Origin: Anaerolineales bacterium
Lineage (GTDB): Bacteria; Chloroflexota; Anaerolineae; Anaerolineales; UBA4823
Length of the DNA stretch: 64,000 bases
Reading direction: 5' to 3'
NCBI GenBank assembly: GCA_025057645.1
Contig: JANXBJ010000001.1
Location: 368,357-432,356 of the forward strand
How positions within the stretch are numbered: position 1 is the stretch's first letter; each line of letters opens with the position of its first letter. Positions 32,456 through 41,581 of this stretch are shown piece by piece. The notes under the pieces are model-generated. The model did no database searches. It worked only from the letters and a program-made list of their open reading frames with translations, and was not told the DNA's origin. Made by a program: the position numbers and the translations under genes.

Positions 32456-34129
32456 ATGTCCTTGTTAACGCGTGAGCAACTTGAAGAAAGGTTGAGTTCT
32501 TTACATCGTGCCAGCTTGGAGCTAGTGAGTGAGTTATCCTTGGCAACACTCTTAGAGAGAATCGTAAAGCTGGCGAAGCAGGAAGTCGGAGCAAAATACG
32601 CAGCTCTGGGGGTTTTTGACGAATCGGGAAGTTTGGTGCAGTTTATTCCGGTTGGCATGAGCGAAGATGAGATTAAGAAAGTGCCTCATTACCCAAAGGG
32701 ATTGGGGCTATTGGGCGCCTTGAAACAGGAGCGCAAGACCCTGCGGATAGCAGATATTCAAAAAGACCCGCGCAGCGTAGGGTTCCCTTCTGGGCATCCA
32801 GTCATGCGCACTTTCTTGGGAGTGCCGATTCTGTTGGGCGAGCAACTTCTCGGACAGATCTACTTGACCGATAAGGTGGAGGCAGAAGAGTTCACAGAAC
32901 AGGATGAACGGGTGATTGAAACGCTCGCTGCTTACGCAGCGGTGGCGATTCACAATGCGCGACTCATCCAGGCTCTAACCGAGCGCGACCGGATCCTAAC
33001 CCAGAAAAATCAGGATTTGACCTTAATTAATACCATAGCAAGCGCACTCACCCGTTCCCTCGATCTCAACGAGATTCTTCAGAAAACCCTTACCAGTGTG
33101 ATGGAGTACTTGAAGGTTGAGAACGGGGAAATCTACTTGAAAGACGAAAATGGAATGGATTTTCGCCTTGTGCTCCACCAAGGGAAGTTTGATGAGAGTT
33201 TATTCACTCGAGATGTTTTCCGCCTTGGAGAGGGTATTGTCGGAGAGGTTGCTGAAAGCGGCCGCCCTTATGTAAGCAAGAACGTCGGCAAAGAAGTACA
33301 TTACTTACGTCAAAAGGTGTTCGAGGAAGGGTGCCGCTGGGTTGCGGCATTTCCTCTTGTAGCTCGGGGTTCGGTTATTGGGGTGATGGTTGTTGCCCAT
33401 AATCGGGAAATGAATATTGAGATGCCTCAAATGGAGTTGCTCGAGGCGATAACCTCTTGGGCAGGGATTACGATTGAAAATGTGGTGTTGCAACAACAGG
33501 CACAAAGGTTAGCCGTTTTGGAAGAGCGTGAGCGGATCGGTATGGATCTTCATGACGGCATTATTCAGTCCATTTATGCTGTCGGCCTTGCGTTAGATTA
33601 CGCACGAGTTGCCCTTGAGGAAGACCCTCAGCAAGCCAAATACAAGATCGAACAGGCTATCGATGGACTCAATAAGACGATCCGGGATATTCGTGCTTAT
33701 ATCCTCGATCTGAGACCCCGGGAACTTTATGGGAACAACTTGATTCAAAACCTGAACCGTTTGGTCGATGAATATCGCGTTAACACTCTCTCGGAAGCGA
33801 CGCTGATTGCTCCTGAGGATGGTATCGTCGGTTTACCGGTTTCTCATGCCACCGCTCTATTTCACATTTGTCAAGAAGCGCTGGCGAACGTTGCCAAGCA
33901 TGCCCATGCCCGCCGCGTCGAGGTGCGGTTGTGGTCTACGCGGGATCGAGTTTTGTTAGAAGTCAGCGATGACGGAAAAGGTTTTGACCTGCGGAAAATG
34001 AGTGTGACTTTGGGGCACGGTTTATCCAACATGCATATACGTGCTCGAAAGGTCGGGGGAGACGTGGAGATTACTTCTGCGCCCGGTGAGGGAACGACGG
34101 TGCTAGCGTGGGTTCCAAAGCGGAAATAA
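32456..34129 (+). CDS. Double-GAF sensor histidine kinase (HisKA_3 / NarL-type)
   Basis: A 557-residue soluble kinase. Two GAF domains (about 20-170 and 190-345) are followed by a HisKA_3 dimerisation domain with the phospho-acceptor His366 in GMDLHDGIIQSIYAV, then a HATPase_c domain (N box from 470, DDGKGF 505-510, GHGLSNM 521-527). There is no membrane helix, so the signal is cytoplasmic: a ligand, redox or light cue through GAF. The first GAF resembles DevS/DosS-type domains in its HPVMRTFLGVPIL part. HisKA_3 kinases usually act on LuxR-type regulators, but none is adjacent, so it is an orphan here. Confidence 0.88.
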   Translation: MSLLTREQLEERLSSLHRASLELVSELSLATLLERIVKLAKQEVGAKYAALGVFDESGSLVQFIPVGMSEDEIKKVPHYPKGLGLLGALKQERKTLRIADIQKDPRSVGFPSGHPVMRTFLGVPILLGEQLLGQIYLTDKVEAEEFTEQDERVIETLAAYAAVAIHNARLIQALTERDRILTQKNQDLTLINTIASALTRSLDLNEILQKTLTSVMEYLKVENGEIYLKDENGMDFRLVLHQGKFDESLFTRDVFRLGEGIVGEVAESGRPYVSKNVGKEVHYLRQKVFEEGCRWVAAFPLVARGSVIGVMVVAHNREMNIEMPQMELLEAITSWAGITIENVVLQQQAQRLAVLEERERIGMDLHDGIIQSIYAVGLALDYARVALEEDPQQAKYKIEQAIDGLNKTIRDIRAYILDLRPRELYGNNLIQNLNRLVDEYRVNTLSEATLIAPEDGIVGLPVSHATALFHICQEALANVAKHAHARRVEVRLWSTRDRVLLEVSDDGKGFDLRKMSVTLGHGLSNMHIRARKVGGDVEITSAPGEGTTVLAWVPKRK

Positions 34130-34136
34130 GCTAAGG

Positions 34137-34949
34137 ATGGAGTTTATTTCCAGCCGCAATAATCCCAAGATTAAAGAGGTGCGTTTGCTCAAGCAATCTA
34201 AAATCCGCCGCCGCGGTGGATTTTGTATCGTTGAAGGGATTTGGCATTTTATTGAGGCGGTCGAGTCCTGGAAGCAAGGGGGATATGCTTCCTTGGTTCG
34301 TGTGTTCTATGCTCCAAAGCTCCTAAAGAGCGAAATTGCGCTCCAGACCATCGAAGAGGTGAGTCGGAGAGGCGTCCCTTGCTTCAGTGTTGAGGAAGTT
34401 GTGTTTCGCTCCATTGCGGAGAAAGAGAATCCTCAGGGTGTGCTAGCGATCGTGCGACTGCGTCAGCCCTCGTTGGAAGAGTTGAATTTACAAGAAAGCG
34501 GGTGGTTGGTCGGTCTTGTTGAACCTCAGGATCCAGGTAATGTTGGCACCATTCTGCGCACTATGGACGCAGTGGGTGCCTGTGGTTTATTCCTTCTTGA
34601 CGGCGGTGTCGACCCATTCCATCCTGAAGTTATTCGTGCGAGCATGGGAGCCATATTTTGGATCCCCGTTTGGCGGCTCTCGTTTCAGGAAATGGTGGAG
34701 TGGGCAGCGTATAACGATGTAAGGATTTATGGAACTTCTGCTCATGCAACCAAGCTCTATACGGAGATCGAATCCTACGAGAGGCCTTGTTTGCTATTAT
34801 TGGGTAGTGAGCGAGAGGGACTAACTACACCCCAACGCCAGGCCTGTCATGAACTCCTAAGGCTACCTATGTGCGGGCGAGTGTCTTCTCTAAACCTAGC
34901 CGTAGCTGCGGGGGTCATGCTTTACCACATGCACCGGAAAATAGGTTAA
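34137..34949 (+). CDS. TrmH/SpoU family RNA 2'-O-methyltransferase
   Basis: A 270-residue protein. The N-terminal substrate-binding part (SSRNNPKIKEVRLLKQSKIR) precedes a trefoil-knot SpoU domain with its three motifs: NVGTILRTMDAVG, LLLGSEREGL and PMCGRVSSLNLAVAAGVML. It methylates ribose in rRNA or tRNA using S-adenosylmethionine; 23S rRNA is the usual target for this layout (RlmB/TsnR-like), but the site is unknown. It starts 7 bases after the sensor kinase and precedes rarA by 15 bases. Confidence 0.88.
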   Translation: MEFISSRNNPKIKEVRLLKQSKIRRRGGFCIVEGIWHFIEAVESWKQGGYASLVRVFYAPKLLKSEIALQTIEEVSRRGVPCFSVEEVVFRSIAEKENPQGVLAIVRLRQPSLEELNLQESGWLVGLVEPQDPGNVGTILRTMDAVGACGLFLLDGGVDPFHPEVIRASMGAIFWIPVWRLSFQEMVEWAAYNDVRIYGTSAHATKLYTEIESYERPCLLLLGSEREGLTTPQRQACHELLRLPMCGRVSSLNLAVAAGVMLYHMHRKIG

Positions 34950-34964
34950 GGAAGTGCTAAGGAA

Positions 34965-36383
34965 ATGAATCTGTTCGATCAAGTGATGCAGAAGGCTTTG
35001 AGTTCAGAAGCTCCGCTGGCGGCGCGAATGCGACCGCGCACGCTAGATGAGTTTGTCGGTCAAGAGGAGATTGTTGGGCCGGGGCGATTGCTGCGGCGCT
35101 TAATTGAAACCGATCGACTCTTTTCCTCGATTATCCTCTGGGGACCGCCGGGAAGCGGTAAAACCTCTCTTGCCATGGTAATTGCTAATCGGACCGAATC
35201 CTACTTTCAAACTCTATCAGCGGTTTTGGCGGGGAAAACCGAACTGAAAGAAGTGATCGATCAGGCGATCGAGCGGCGCAAGCTTTATCGTCGACGCACA
35301 ATCTTATTCGTTGACGAAGTTCACCGCTGGAACAAAGCGCAACAAGATGCTCTTTTACCCCACGTTGAAAACGGAACTATTGTTTTCATCGGGGCGACTA
35401 CTGAGAACCCCTACTTTGAGGTAATCAGCCCCTTGGTTTCGCGCTCGCGCATCTTTCAATTGCTTCCCCTCGAAGATCACCACATCCGAATGATCCTTGA
35501 GCGGGCGCTAAAAGACCCAGAACGCGGCTACGGTAAGCGTAACATCGTGCTCACTGAAGAGGCTCTCGATCACCTTGTCCGGTTTGCTGGAGGGGATGCC
35601 CGGAATGCACTGAATGCCTTAGAATTGGCCGTGGAAAGCACTCCACCGGATGAGGAGGGAAAGGCAGTGATTGATCTCGCCATTGCCCAAGAGTCTATCC
35701 AGCGACGGGCAGTGCTTTATGATCAAGAAGGAGATGCACACTACGATACCATTTCCGCTTTTATCAAGTCGGTGCGGGGTTCGGACCCAGATGCAGCGTT
35801 ATATTGGTTGGCTAAGATGCTCTATGCCGGGGAGGATCCGCGCTTCATCTTGCGTCGTCTGATCATCCTGGCTGGCGAAGACATCGGCTTGGCAGATCCA
35901 CTTGGCCTTGTCATTGCCACAGCAGCAGCTCAGGCTTTTGACTACGTTGGTTTACCCGAGGGAATCTACCCATTGGTTGAGGCGACCTTGTATCTGGCAA
36001 CGGCGCCAAAGTCTAACAGCGCAACGGCGTATTTTAAGGCTTTTGAGCTCCTCGAGCGCGAAGGGGCTGGGCCTGTTCCACGCCATTTACAAGATAGTAA
36101 CCGCGACCGGAGGGCCTTAGGGCATGGGGTAGATTATCTTTACCCTCATGAACATCCTGATCACTTCCTTCCCCAGCAGTACTTGCCACAGCCGCTGCTT
36201 GGAATGGTTTTTTACTCCCCTTCCGAGCAAGGGTATGAAGCAGTGGTTAAGGAACGTCTGGAGCGCTGGAGGAAGGCCCAACGGGAGGCATTAGGAATAA
36301 CAGAGTCCAAAGAAGTGCCCCCGCTTTCCCCTGAGCAGATGCAGGAAATCAAGCGCAAGCACCATAGTGCGCGAGGCATCTAA
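34965..36383 (+). CDS. rarA: Replication-associated recombination protein A
   Basis: A 472-residue AAA+ ATPase of the RarA/MgsA/WRNIP1 family. Walker A is WGPPGSGKTSL, Walker B is LFVDEVHRWNKAQQDAL, and sensor residues lie in GATTENPYFEV. The C-terminal tetramerisation part has YAGEDPRFILRRLIILAGE and ATAPKSNSA. It acts at stalled replication forks together with single-strand binding protein. Its C-terminus is slightly longer than in E. coli RarA. Confidence 0.93.
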   Translation: MNLFDQVMQKALSSEAPLAARMRPRTLDEFVGQEEIVGPGRLLRRLIETDRLFSSIILWGPPGSGKTSLAMVIANRTESYFQTLSAVLAGKTELKEVIDQAIERRKLYRRRTILFVDEVHRWNKAQQDALLPHVENGTIVFIGATTENPYFEVISPLVSRSRIFQLLPLEDHHIRMILERALKDPERGYGKRNIVLTEEALDHLVRFAGGDARNALNALELAVESTPPDEEGKAVIDLAIAQESIQRRAVLYDQEGDAHYDTISAFIKSVRGSDPDAALYWLAKMLYAGEDPRFILRRLIILAGEDIGLADPLGLVIATAAAQAFDYVGLPEGIYPLVEATLYLATAPKSNSATAYFKAFELLEREGAGPVPRHLQDSNRDRRALGHGVDYLYPHEHPDHFLPQQYLPQPLLGMVFYSPSEQGYEAVVKERLERWRKAQREALGITESKEVPPLSPEQMQEIKRKHHSARGI

Positions 36384-36390
36384 TCTAAAG

Positions 36391-37014
36391 ATGCCCTTCC
36401 TTTTGCTAATTCGTCATGCTGAGAACGACTACACCCGAAAAGGGCGTTTGGCGGGTCGACTGCCTCGCATTCACCTAAACCGGCAGGGGCGTGAGCAGGC
36501 AGAGATGTTAGCTAAACTTCTGGAAAGAGTGCCTCTCAAAGCTGTTTATAGCAGCCCGCTCGAGCGCGCATTGGAAACGGCCGAGCCCCTCGCCAAAATG
36601 CATCACTTGGAGGTAGTGCGCGAGGAAGGGTTGATCGAACTGGATTATGGAGAATGGCAAGGGAAATCCCTAAGGGGATTGCGCCGCTTAAAAAGCTGGA
36701 GAACCGTGCAGTCCTCCCCATCTCTGACGCAGTTTCCTCAAGGTGAGAGAATCTCGGAGGCGCAGCATCGGGTCGTGCAAGCCCTATATCGAATAGCGGA
36801 GAAGCATGCAGATGAAGATTGGATAGCGTGTATCTCTCACGCAGACCCGATCAAGCTAGCAGTTGCCTATTTTTTGGGTATACCTCTGGACCTCTATCAA
36901 CGTATTAGTATCAGTTTGGCCTCAATTACTGCTCTCTATCTCGGCCGTGAGAGTGTGCGCTTGGTTGCTGTGAATTATGCCTCAGGTTTATTCGAGGGCT
37001 TAGAGAAAAAGTGA
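36391..37014 (+). CDS. Histidine phosphatase / probable phosphomutase (MSMEG_4193-like)
   Basis: A 207-residue histidine phosphatase-fold protein. The phospho-histidine motif is RHAEN (residues 8-12), followed by GRLAGRLPRIHLNRQGREQA, and a second histidine occurs in CISHADPIKLAVAYFLG. The last segment matches the subgroup that in Actinobacteria forms a three-gene system with DUF3090 and an SCO1664-type kinase-like protein. Both of these lie just downstream here, past one inserted gene. The ATG at 36391 was chosen; a GTG at 36367 would overlap rarA. The substrate is unknown. Confidence 0.8.
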   Translation: MPFLLLIRHAENDYTRKGRLAGRLPRIHLNRQGREQAEMLAKLLERVPLKAVYSSPLERALETAEPLAKMHHLEVVREEGLIELDYGEWQGKSLRGLRRLKSWRTVQSSPSLTQFPQGERISEAQHRVVQALYRIAEKHADEDWIACISHADPIKLAVAYFLGIPLDLYQRISISLASITALYLGRESVRLVAVNYASGLFEGLEKK

Positions 37015-37020
37015 GCTTTC

Positions 37021-37902
37021 CTAAATGTCGATCCCAAAAGCTTGGCGGACGACTAAGCCCAGCAAGAAGGAAACCGTTGCTACTCCGAGGCTGATAGCAG
37101 TCATTTCTAGGAAGCGTTTTGAGAAAGGAAAGTCCTTTGCAACCGAGAGATAGTAGTTGAAAACCGCTATGATAGAGATTGCGATTAACAGAGCAACCCC
37201 TAAGGCTACGATGTAGTTCGGAAAGAGCAGATATGGAAGCACCAGCAAAACCACGGTTAGAATGTAAGCAAAGCCTGTGTAGAGGGCAGACCTCCTAGGG
37301 TCCTGTTCGCCAGCTTCGGCTTTGGTAGACAAGTATTCTGAGGCTGCCATAGAGAAGGAGGCGGAAATACCTGTGATGAGTGCCGCCAAAGCAATAAGTG
37401 AGGTGTTTTGAAAGGCAAAGGTAAACCCTGCTAGTGCACCGGTTAGTTCAACCAGAGCGTCGTTTAGGCCCAGCACAACGGAGCCGGCATATCTTAAGCT
37501 TTCCTCGTTGATCATGTTGAGTAGTTGGTTTTCGTGGACTTCTTCCTCCTCAAGAACCTTTTCGATCTCTGGGATTTGGTTAAGATGATGCCGGTAGTCA
37601 TCCTGGGCTTTCTCTTCGCTTTTTTCCATGAGCTTAACGCCAAATGTTAGCCCGAAGAGCCGGGCAATCCAATAGTAGAAGTGAACTTTCAGCCAGTTGG
37701 GCTGGACATCCACTAGGGTGTACCGTTTCCAGGTGTTGTAGTGCACAATCTCCTGGTGAGCGATCTTTTGGAGCAACTTGCGGTTGTTTTCGTCCGGAGT
37801 AATTGAGGCTAGGCGAAGGTATGTGTGATAACTGTCGATTTCGTCCTGCTGGAGAATTTGCAAGTCTTTGATTAGCTGTGGACTCAGGCTGATTGTCTCC
37901 AT
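37021..37902 (-). CDS. Membrane-bound ferritin-like protein with VIT1/CCC1 domain (MbfA-like)
   Basis: A 293-residue protein. Residues 1-130 form a rubrerythrin/ferritin-like bundle with metal ligands such as Glu21, Glu51-x2-His54, Glu residues near 93-97, and Glu/His near 118-123. The C-terminal part is a VIT1/CCC1 transporter domain with about five membrane helices, including the conserved GLNDALVELTGALAG. MbfA-type proteins sense iron through the ferritin domain and export iron or manganese. The ATG at 37902 follows AAGGAACAG; upstream codons to 37956 look untranslated. It lies on the opposite strand inside the phosphatase/DUF3090/kinase trio. Confidence 0.86.
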   Translation of the reverse strand: METISLSPQLIKDLQILQQDEIDSYHTYLRLASITPDENNRKLLQKIAHQEIVHYNTWKRYTLVDVQPNWLKVHFYYWIARLFGLTFGVKLMEKSEEKAQDDYRHHLNQIPEIEKVLEEEEVHENQLLNMINEESLRYAGSVVLGLNDALVELTGALAGFTFAFQNTSLIALAALITGISASFSMAASEYLSTKAEAGEQDPRRSALYTGFAYILTVVLLVLPYLLFPNYIVALGVALLIAISIIAVFNYYLSVAKDFPFSKRFLEMTAISLGVATVSFLLGLVVRQAFGIDI

Positions 37903-38063
37903 AATCTGTTCCTTATAACTGCTTTCTGCATGATAGTGTGTCAAATTATACAACAATGAGGGTGTTTATCCGAAATTTATAGGGATTCAATTTAGTGTGT
38001 TCGATCTGGTATACTAAAAACTTAGAAAGTAAAAAGAGTTTTGCTCCTTTTGAGGAGAACTTC

Positions 38064-38591
38064 ATGCCTGCGAAAGAAATTGATTTGCGTCCCGTAACTC
38101 ATATTACGACCGATGCCATCGGCAAGCCCGGTCAGCGGGTGTTCTACATTCAAGCCACTCAAGGCGAAAAGCGAATTACCCTGATTGTGGAAAAAATTCA
38201 AATCCAAAGTCTGGCAATTGGGTTCGAGCAGTTCCTAGAGGAAATTTATCGCAAGTTTCCCCATTTACCCCAGACCCCGGCGGAGTATGACGAGAGTCAA
38301 ATGCACATTCAACCGCCAGTAGACCCTTTGTTTCGCGTAGGCGAAATGGGATTAGGCTATGACGCCGAGAATGACCTCGTAGTTCTGGTTGTGCGTGAGT
38401 TAGTCCCTGAAGATGCTGGGGACGTTGAGCCGACAGTGGTCCGGTTTTGGTGCACGCGCGCTCAGATGAGAGCAATGTGTCGATGGGGCATCGAAGTGGC
38501 CTCTCGGGGGAGGCCGATCTGTCCTCAATGTGGTCAACCGATAGACCCTGAGGGACACTTCTGCCCAAAGAAGAATGGGCACCAGCATTAA
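38064..38591 (+). CDS. DUF3090 family protein
   Basis: A 175-residue protein matching DUF3090 by pattern: GQRVFYIQATQGEKRITLIV near the start, FRVGEMGLGYD in the middle, and a C-terminal zinc-ribbon-like end with CPQCG and a further Cys in GHFCPKKNGH. No activity is established for DUF3090. It is the middle member of the three-gene set with a phosphomutase-like protein and a kinase-like protein. The ATG at 38064 has GAGGAG 8 bases upstream. The kinase-like gene starts 5 bases after its stop. Confidence 0.85.
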   Translation: MPAKEIDLRPVTHITTDAIGKPGQRVFYIQATQGEKRITLIVEKIQIQSLAIGFEQFLEEIYRKFPHLPQTPAEYDESQMHIQPPVDPLFRVGEMGLGYDAENDLVVLVVRELVPEDAGDVEPTVVRFWCTRAQMRAMCRWGIEVASRGRPICPQCGQPIDPEGHFCPKKNGHQH

Positions 38592-38596
38592 GGAGC

Positions 38597-39328
38597 ATGG
38601 GCTTCTCTCTCGATCATGCGCATTTATTGCATGTTCTCCAGGTGGGCGAGATCCGGTTAGAAGGGGAATTTTTGTGGGGCTCGAATTCCACCTTTTACGT
38701 CAGTGTGTATATGGGGGGAAAGGTTTGGAAAGCGGTGTATAAACCGGTACGTGGTGAACGTCCTCTGTGGGATTTTCCACCTCGGACTCTCGCCAAGCGG
38801 GAAACCGCTGCTTATATTGTCAGCCAAGCTTTGGGGTGGGAATTGGTGCCTCCAACCGTTTTCCGTAGCGGTGCACCTTTTGGCGCCGGCTCGGTTCAAC
38901 TCTATATTGAACATGACCCGGAATACCATTATTTTACCTTTACGCAACGCGATCGAGAACGCCTGCGTCCAGTTGTGACCTTTGATCTAGTTGTGAATAA
39001 TGCGGATCGGAAGGGCAGCCACGTCTTAGTCGATAGGCATGGACACATTTGGTGTATTGACCATGGTATCTGCTTTCACGAGCAGGAGAAACTTCGCACT
39101 GTGCTGTGGGATTTTGCAGGGGAGCCGATCCCAGAGGAGCTGGTGGAGGACTTGAGACGCGTCAGTGAGGACTTGAAGAGAGGGACGGAATGGGTTGCTC
39201 AGCTAGGAACGTACTTGTCATTGGCCGAGATCTCGGCCTTCCAACGGCGCGTGGAGGCCCTAATTCGCAAGCCGGTCTTCCCATCGCCCCCTGAGGAGCG
39301 CCGACCTTACCCTTGGCCGCCCATTTAG
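38597..39328 (+). CDS. SCO1664-like protein, PI3/PI4-kinase-related
   Basis: A 243-residue protein with kinase-like features. Lys49 lies in WKAVYKPVRGE, Asp137 and the preceding Asn pair in VVNNADRKGSH resemble a catalytic loop, and Asp155 in CIDHGICF resembles a metal-binding DFG-type motif. This is the PI-kinase-related family that forms a trio with DUF3090 and an MSMEG_4193-type phosphomutase. It is likely to phosphorylate a small molecule or protein; the substrate is unknown. It is close to DUF3090 and the next gene, hom, begins 11 bases after it. Confidence 0.82.
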   Translation: MGFSLDHAHLLHVLQVGEIRLEGEFLWGSNSTFYVSVYMGGKVWKAVYKPVRGERPLWDFPPRTLAKRETAAYIVSQALGWELVPPTVFRSGAPFGAGSVQLYIEHDPEYHYFTFTQRDRERLRPVVTFDLVVNNADRKGSHVLVDRHGHIWCIDHGICFHEQEKLRTVLWDFAGEPIPEELVEDLRRVSEDLKRGTEWVAQLGTYLSLAEISAFQRRVEALIRKPVFPSPPEERRPYPWPPI

Positions 39329-39339
39329 AGGACGAGGTT

Positions 39340-40374
39340 ATGGAAGCACGAATTGTCAAAGTTGCCTTCGTTGGGTTCGGAAATGTGGGACAGGCCCTGG
39401 CGCGACTCTTGCTCAGCAAAGAGGAGGAATTGCAGCAACAGTATGGTGTATGGGTTAGGGTTACAGGGATCGCTACTGGGCGACACGGAATCGCTCTAGA
39501 TTTGGATGGGATTGATCTGAAGCAAGCGATCCGGGTTGTTCAACAAGGGAGGTCGCTAGAGGGGCTTTCTGCGCAGCGTTGCTCGGAAACGGACGAGTTT
39601 TTGAAAAGCTCTCAGGCCGAAGTGTTGTTTGAGAGTATACCGGTCAATTATCAGAATGGCCAGCCTGCATTAGATATCCTAAGGCAAGCGCTTTTCTATG
39701 GCATGCATGCGATCACGGCCAATAAGGGCCCTGTGGTTCACGGGTATACCGAGCTGGTGCAAATAGCCGAAAAGAACAATCGCCGATTTCTGTTTGAGGC
39801 CACTGTGATGGACGGCGCTCCCGTTTTTTCGTTATTTCGTCATTGTTTGCCGGCGATAAGACTCCAGAGGGTCTCGGGCATTCTCAATTCCACCACCAAC
39901 TTCATCCTAACGCGTATGGAGCAGGGTGAACGATTTGAGCAAGCCGTGAGAGCGGCTCAGGCGATCGGAATTGCGGAAACTGATCCCAGCGGCGATATCG
40001 ATGGATGGGACTCTGCGATCAAACTTGCCGCCCTAGCAACTGTACTTATGGGTTTTCCCTTGAAGCCGCAGGAGGTAGAGCGCGTTGGGATAAGAGGCTT
40101 GACCGAGGACGAAGTTCAAGGAGCGTTCAACCGAGGTCAACGTTGGAAGCTGGTTTGCCGAGCTTGGCGAGATGGTCCTAGGGTTTATGCAAAGGTTGCC
40201 CCTGAACTCGTCGGACCTGACTCGCCGATGTATAATGTCGAGGGGACATCCAGCATAGTCCAATTTGAAACAGATACGCTAGGACAGTTGACTCTCCTTG
40301 AGCATAACCCTTCGCCAAATACCACCGCTTACGGACTATTTGCCGATTTTATTCAAGCTATCTGTTCTGGATAA
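39340..40374 (+). CDS. hom: Homoserine dehydrogenase
   Basis: A 344-residue enzyme. The NAD(P) domain starts VKVAFVGFGNVGQALARLL, ANKGPVVHGYTEL is the conserved loop after the cofactor site, and SGILNSTTNFILTRME and ETDPSGDIDGWDSAIKLA carry the active-site residues. It reduces aspartate semialdehyde to homoserine for threonine and methionine. The C-terminal ACT regulatory domain is absent, so threonine feedback is not expected. The ATG at 39340 follows GAGGACGAGG. Confidence 0.9.
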   Translation: MEARIVKVAFVGFGNVGQALARLLLSKEEELQQQYGVWVRVTGIATGRHGIALDLDGIDLKQAIRVVQQGRSLEGLSAQRCSETDEFLKSSQAEVLFESIPVNYQNGQPALDILRQALFYGMHAITANKGPVVHGYTELVQIAEKNNRRFLFEATVMDGAPVFSLFRHCLPAIRLQRVSGILNSTTNFILTRMEQGERFEQAVRAAQAIGIAETDPSGDIDGWDSAIKLAALATVLMGFPLKPQEVERVGIRGLTEDEVQGAFNRGQRWKLVCRAWRDGPRVYAKVAPELVGPDSPMYNVEGTSSIVQFETDTLGQLTLLEHNPSPNTTAYGLFADFIQAICSG

Positions 40375-40584
40375 GATTCCGTCCTTATGGCAGCGAAAGT
40401 AATCGATCCTGCCGGTGGCGATTGATTAGGAGAAACTGCGTTGCCCGAGGGGGAGAGGAAGACTATTGAGTGAGATCAGAATATCTGCAAAGAAAGCGAT
40501 TAGTGAGTGGACTTCCTCAGTGCGGGGTTGATGCTAAAAAGGGGTGTATAGCTCCGTGGATAAGGGCGCGCAGCCGAGAAAGGA

Positions 40585-41562
40585 TCACAACTCCAGCAGA
40601 ACTCCCAAACCCATTTCTTTTGCCCGTTGGTAGATTGTGGGCGCAACGGCCATATCGTCCAAGGCTAGTCCCAAGTTCATTGCCATGGTTCGCTCTGTTG
40701 GAGATTGGCGACCTGGTTTTCGCCCAGTGACGATCTCTCCGAGGTCTGCGTAGGGCCAGGGGGTTTCCTTGAAATAACCGAGTGTGCGATAGTATTCCAT
40801 TTGGGCTAGATCGTCGGTTGCCAGTTTGTCAATCTGTTGTAGGGCTTCGCCTTTCCAATAGGAATCGAAGTCGACTGCACTTGCGAATGCCCCGGGCTGA
40901 AGCCAATCCTTTTCGATTGTCGGGTTGGGATTTTTGAGGATTGGCCCTGCGGTGATGACAATTTCGCTTTGGGTTACGACCTCTTTCGGACCGGCTGCCC
41001 CCTTGAACTTGATGCTGGGGAATTTCCTTTGCATTTCCGCAAGGAATTTCTCTTGAGCCGAGAGCAGAATGTCATAGGCATAAACGCATTGAATTGGGAA
41101 TAGGGTGGTCATGGCTTCGGTGTGCGTGCGCCCCTGCACACCGCATCCAATAATTCCAAGGGTGTAAGAGTCGGGGCGGGCGAGGTATTTTGCCGACAGG
41201 GCCGAAGCCGCTCCGGTGCGGTAGGCTGTAATCCAAGTGCAGTCCATCACTGCATAGGGTATCCCGGTTTCTTCGTCATTGAGAATGATCAAGCCCGAGA
41301 TATAGGGAAGACCTCTTTTAGGGTTCTCAGGATATCCGCTTACCCATTTGATTCCTGCGGCGTGGAGCAGGGGGATGTAGGCAGGCATAGCGTGGATAAA
41401 AGCGTTTGGCAGGGTATGAATGCCCGGCTTTGGGGGGAGTTCTACTCTACCTTCCCCTTTCTCACGGAAAGCTTTTTCTAGCAACTCGATGATCGTAGGT
41501 AAATCTAGAGCCACCCTTTCCACGTCCTGACGGGATAGGTAAAGAAGGGAGAGAGTTCTCAT
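40585..41562 (-). CDS. Ornithine cyclodeaminase / mu-crystallin family protein
   Basis: A 325-residue protein with an N-terminal dimerisation domain and a Rossmann domain (YTLGIIGCGVQGRTHTEAM). KWVSGYPENPKRGLPY and TAYRTGAASALSAKYLA are typical. Members act as ornithine cyclodeaminase, alanine dehydrogenase or imine reductase, and the specific reaction is not clear. The ATG at 41562 has GGAGAAG 6 bases upstream; an ATG at 41589 would overlap the thiolase stop. It is the last gene of a minus-strand run ABC-ABC-ABC-ogt-thiolase-OCD. Confidence 0.82.
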   Translation of the reverse strand: MRTLSLLYLSRQDVERVALDLPTIIELLEKAFREKGEGRVELPPKPGIHTLPNAFIHAMPAYIPLLHAAGIKWVSGYPENPKRGLPYISGLIILNDEETGIPYAVMDCTWITAYRTGAASALSAKYLARPDSYTLGIIGCGVQGRTHTEAMTTLFPIQCVYAYDILLSAQEKFLAEMQRKFPSIKFKGAAGPKEVVTQSEIVITAGPILKNPNPTIEKDWLQPGAFASAVDFDSYWKGEALQQIDKLATDDLAQMEYYRTLGYFKETPWPYADLGEIVTGRKPGRQSPTERTMAMNLGLALDDMAVAPTIYQRAKEMGLGVLLEL

Positions 41563-41581
41563 GGTTTCTTCTCCAAAACAG

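Noticed and set aside
40401-40427. An 8-bp hairpin with one G-T pair after homoserine dehydrogenase
   Set aside because: No U-tract follows and it is weak; it could be a terminator stem but the support is too thin to list.
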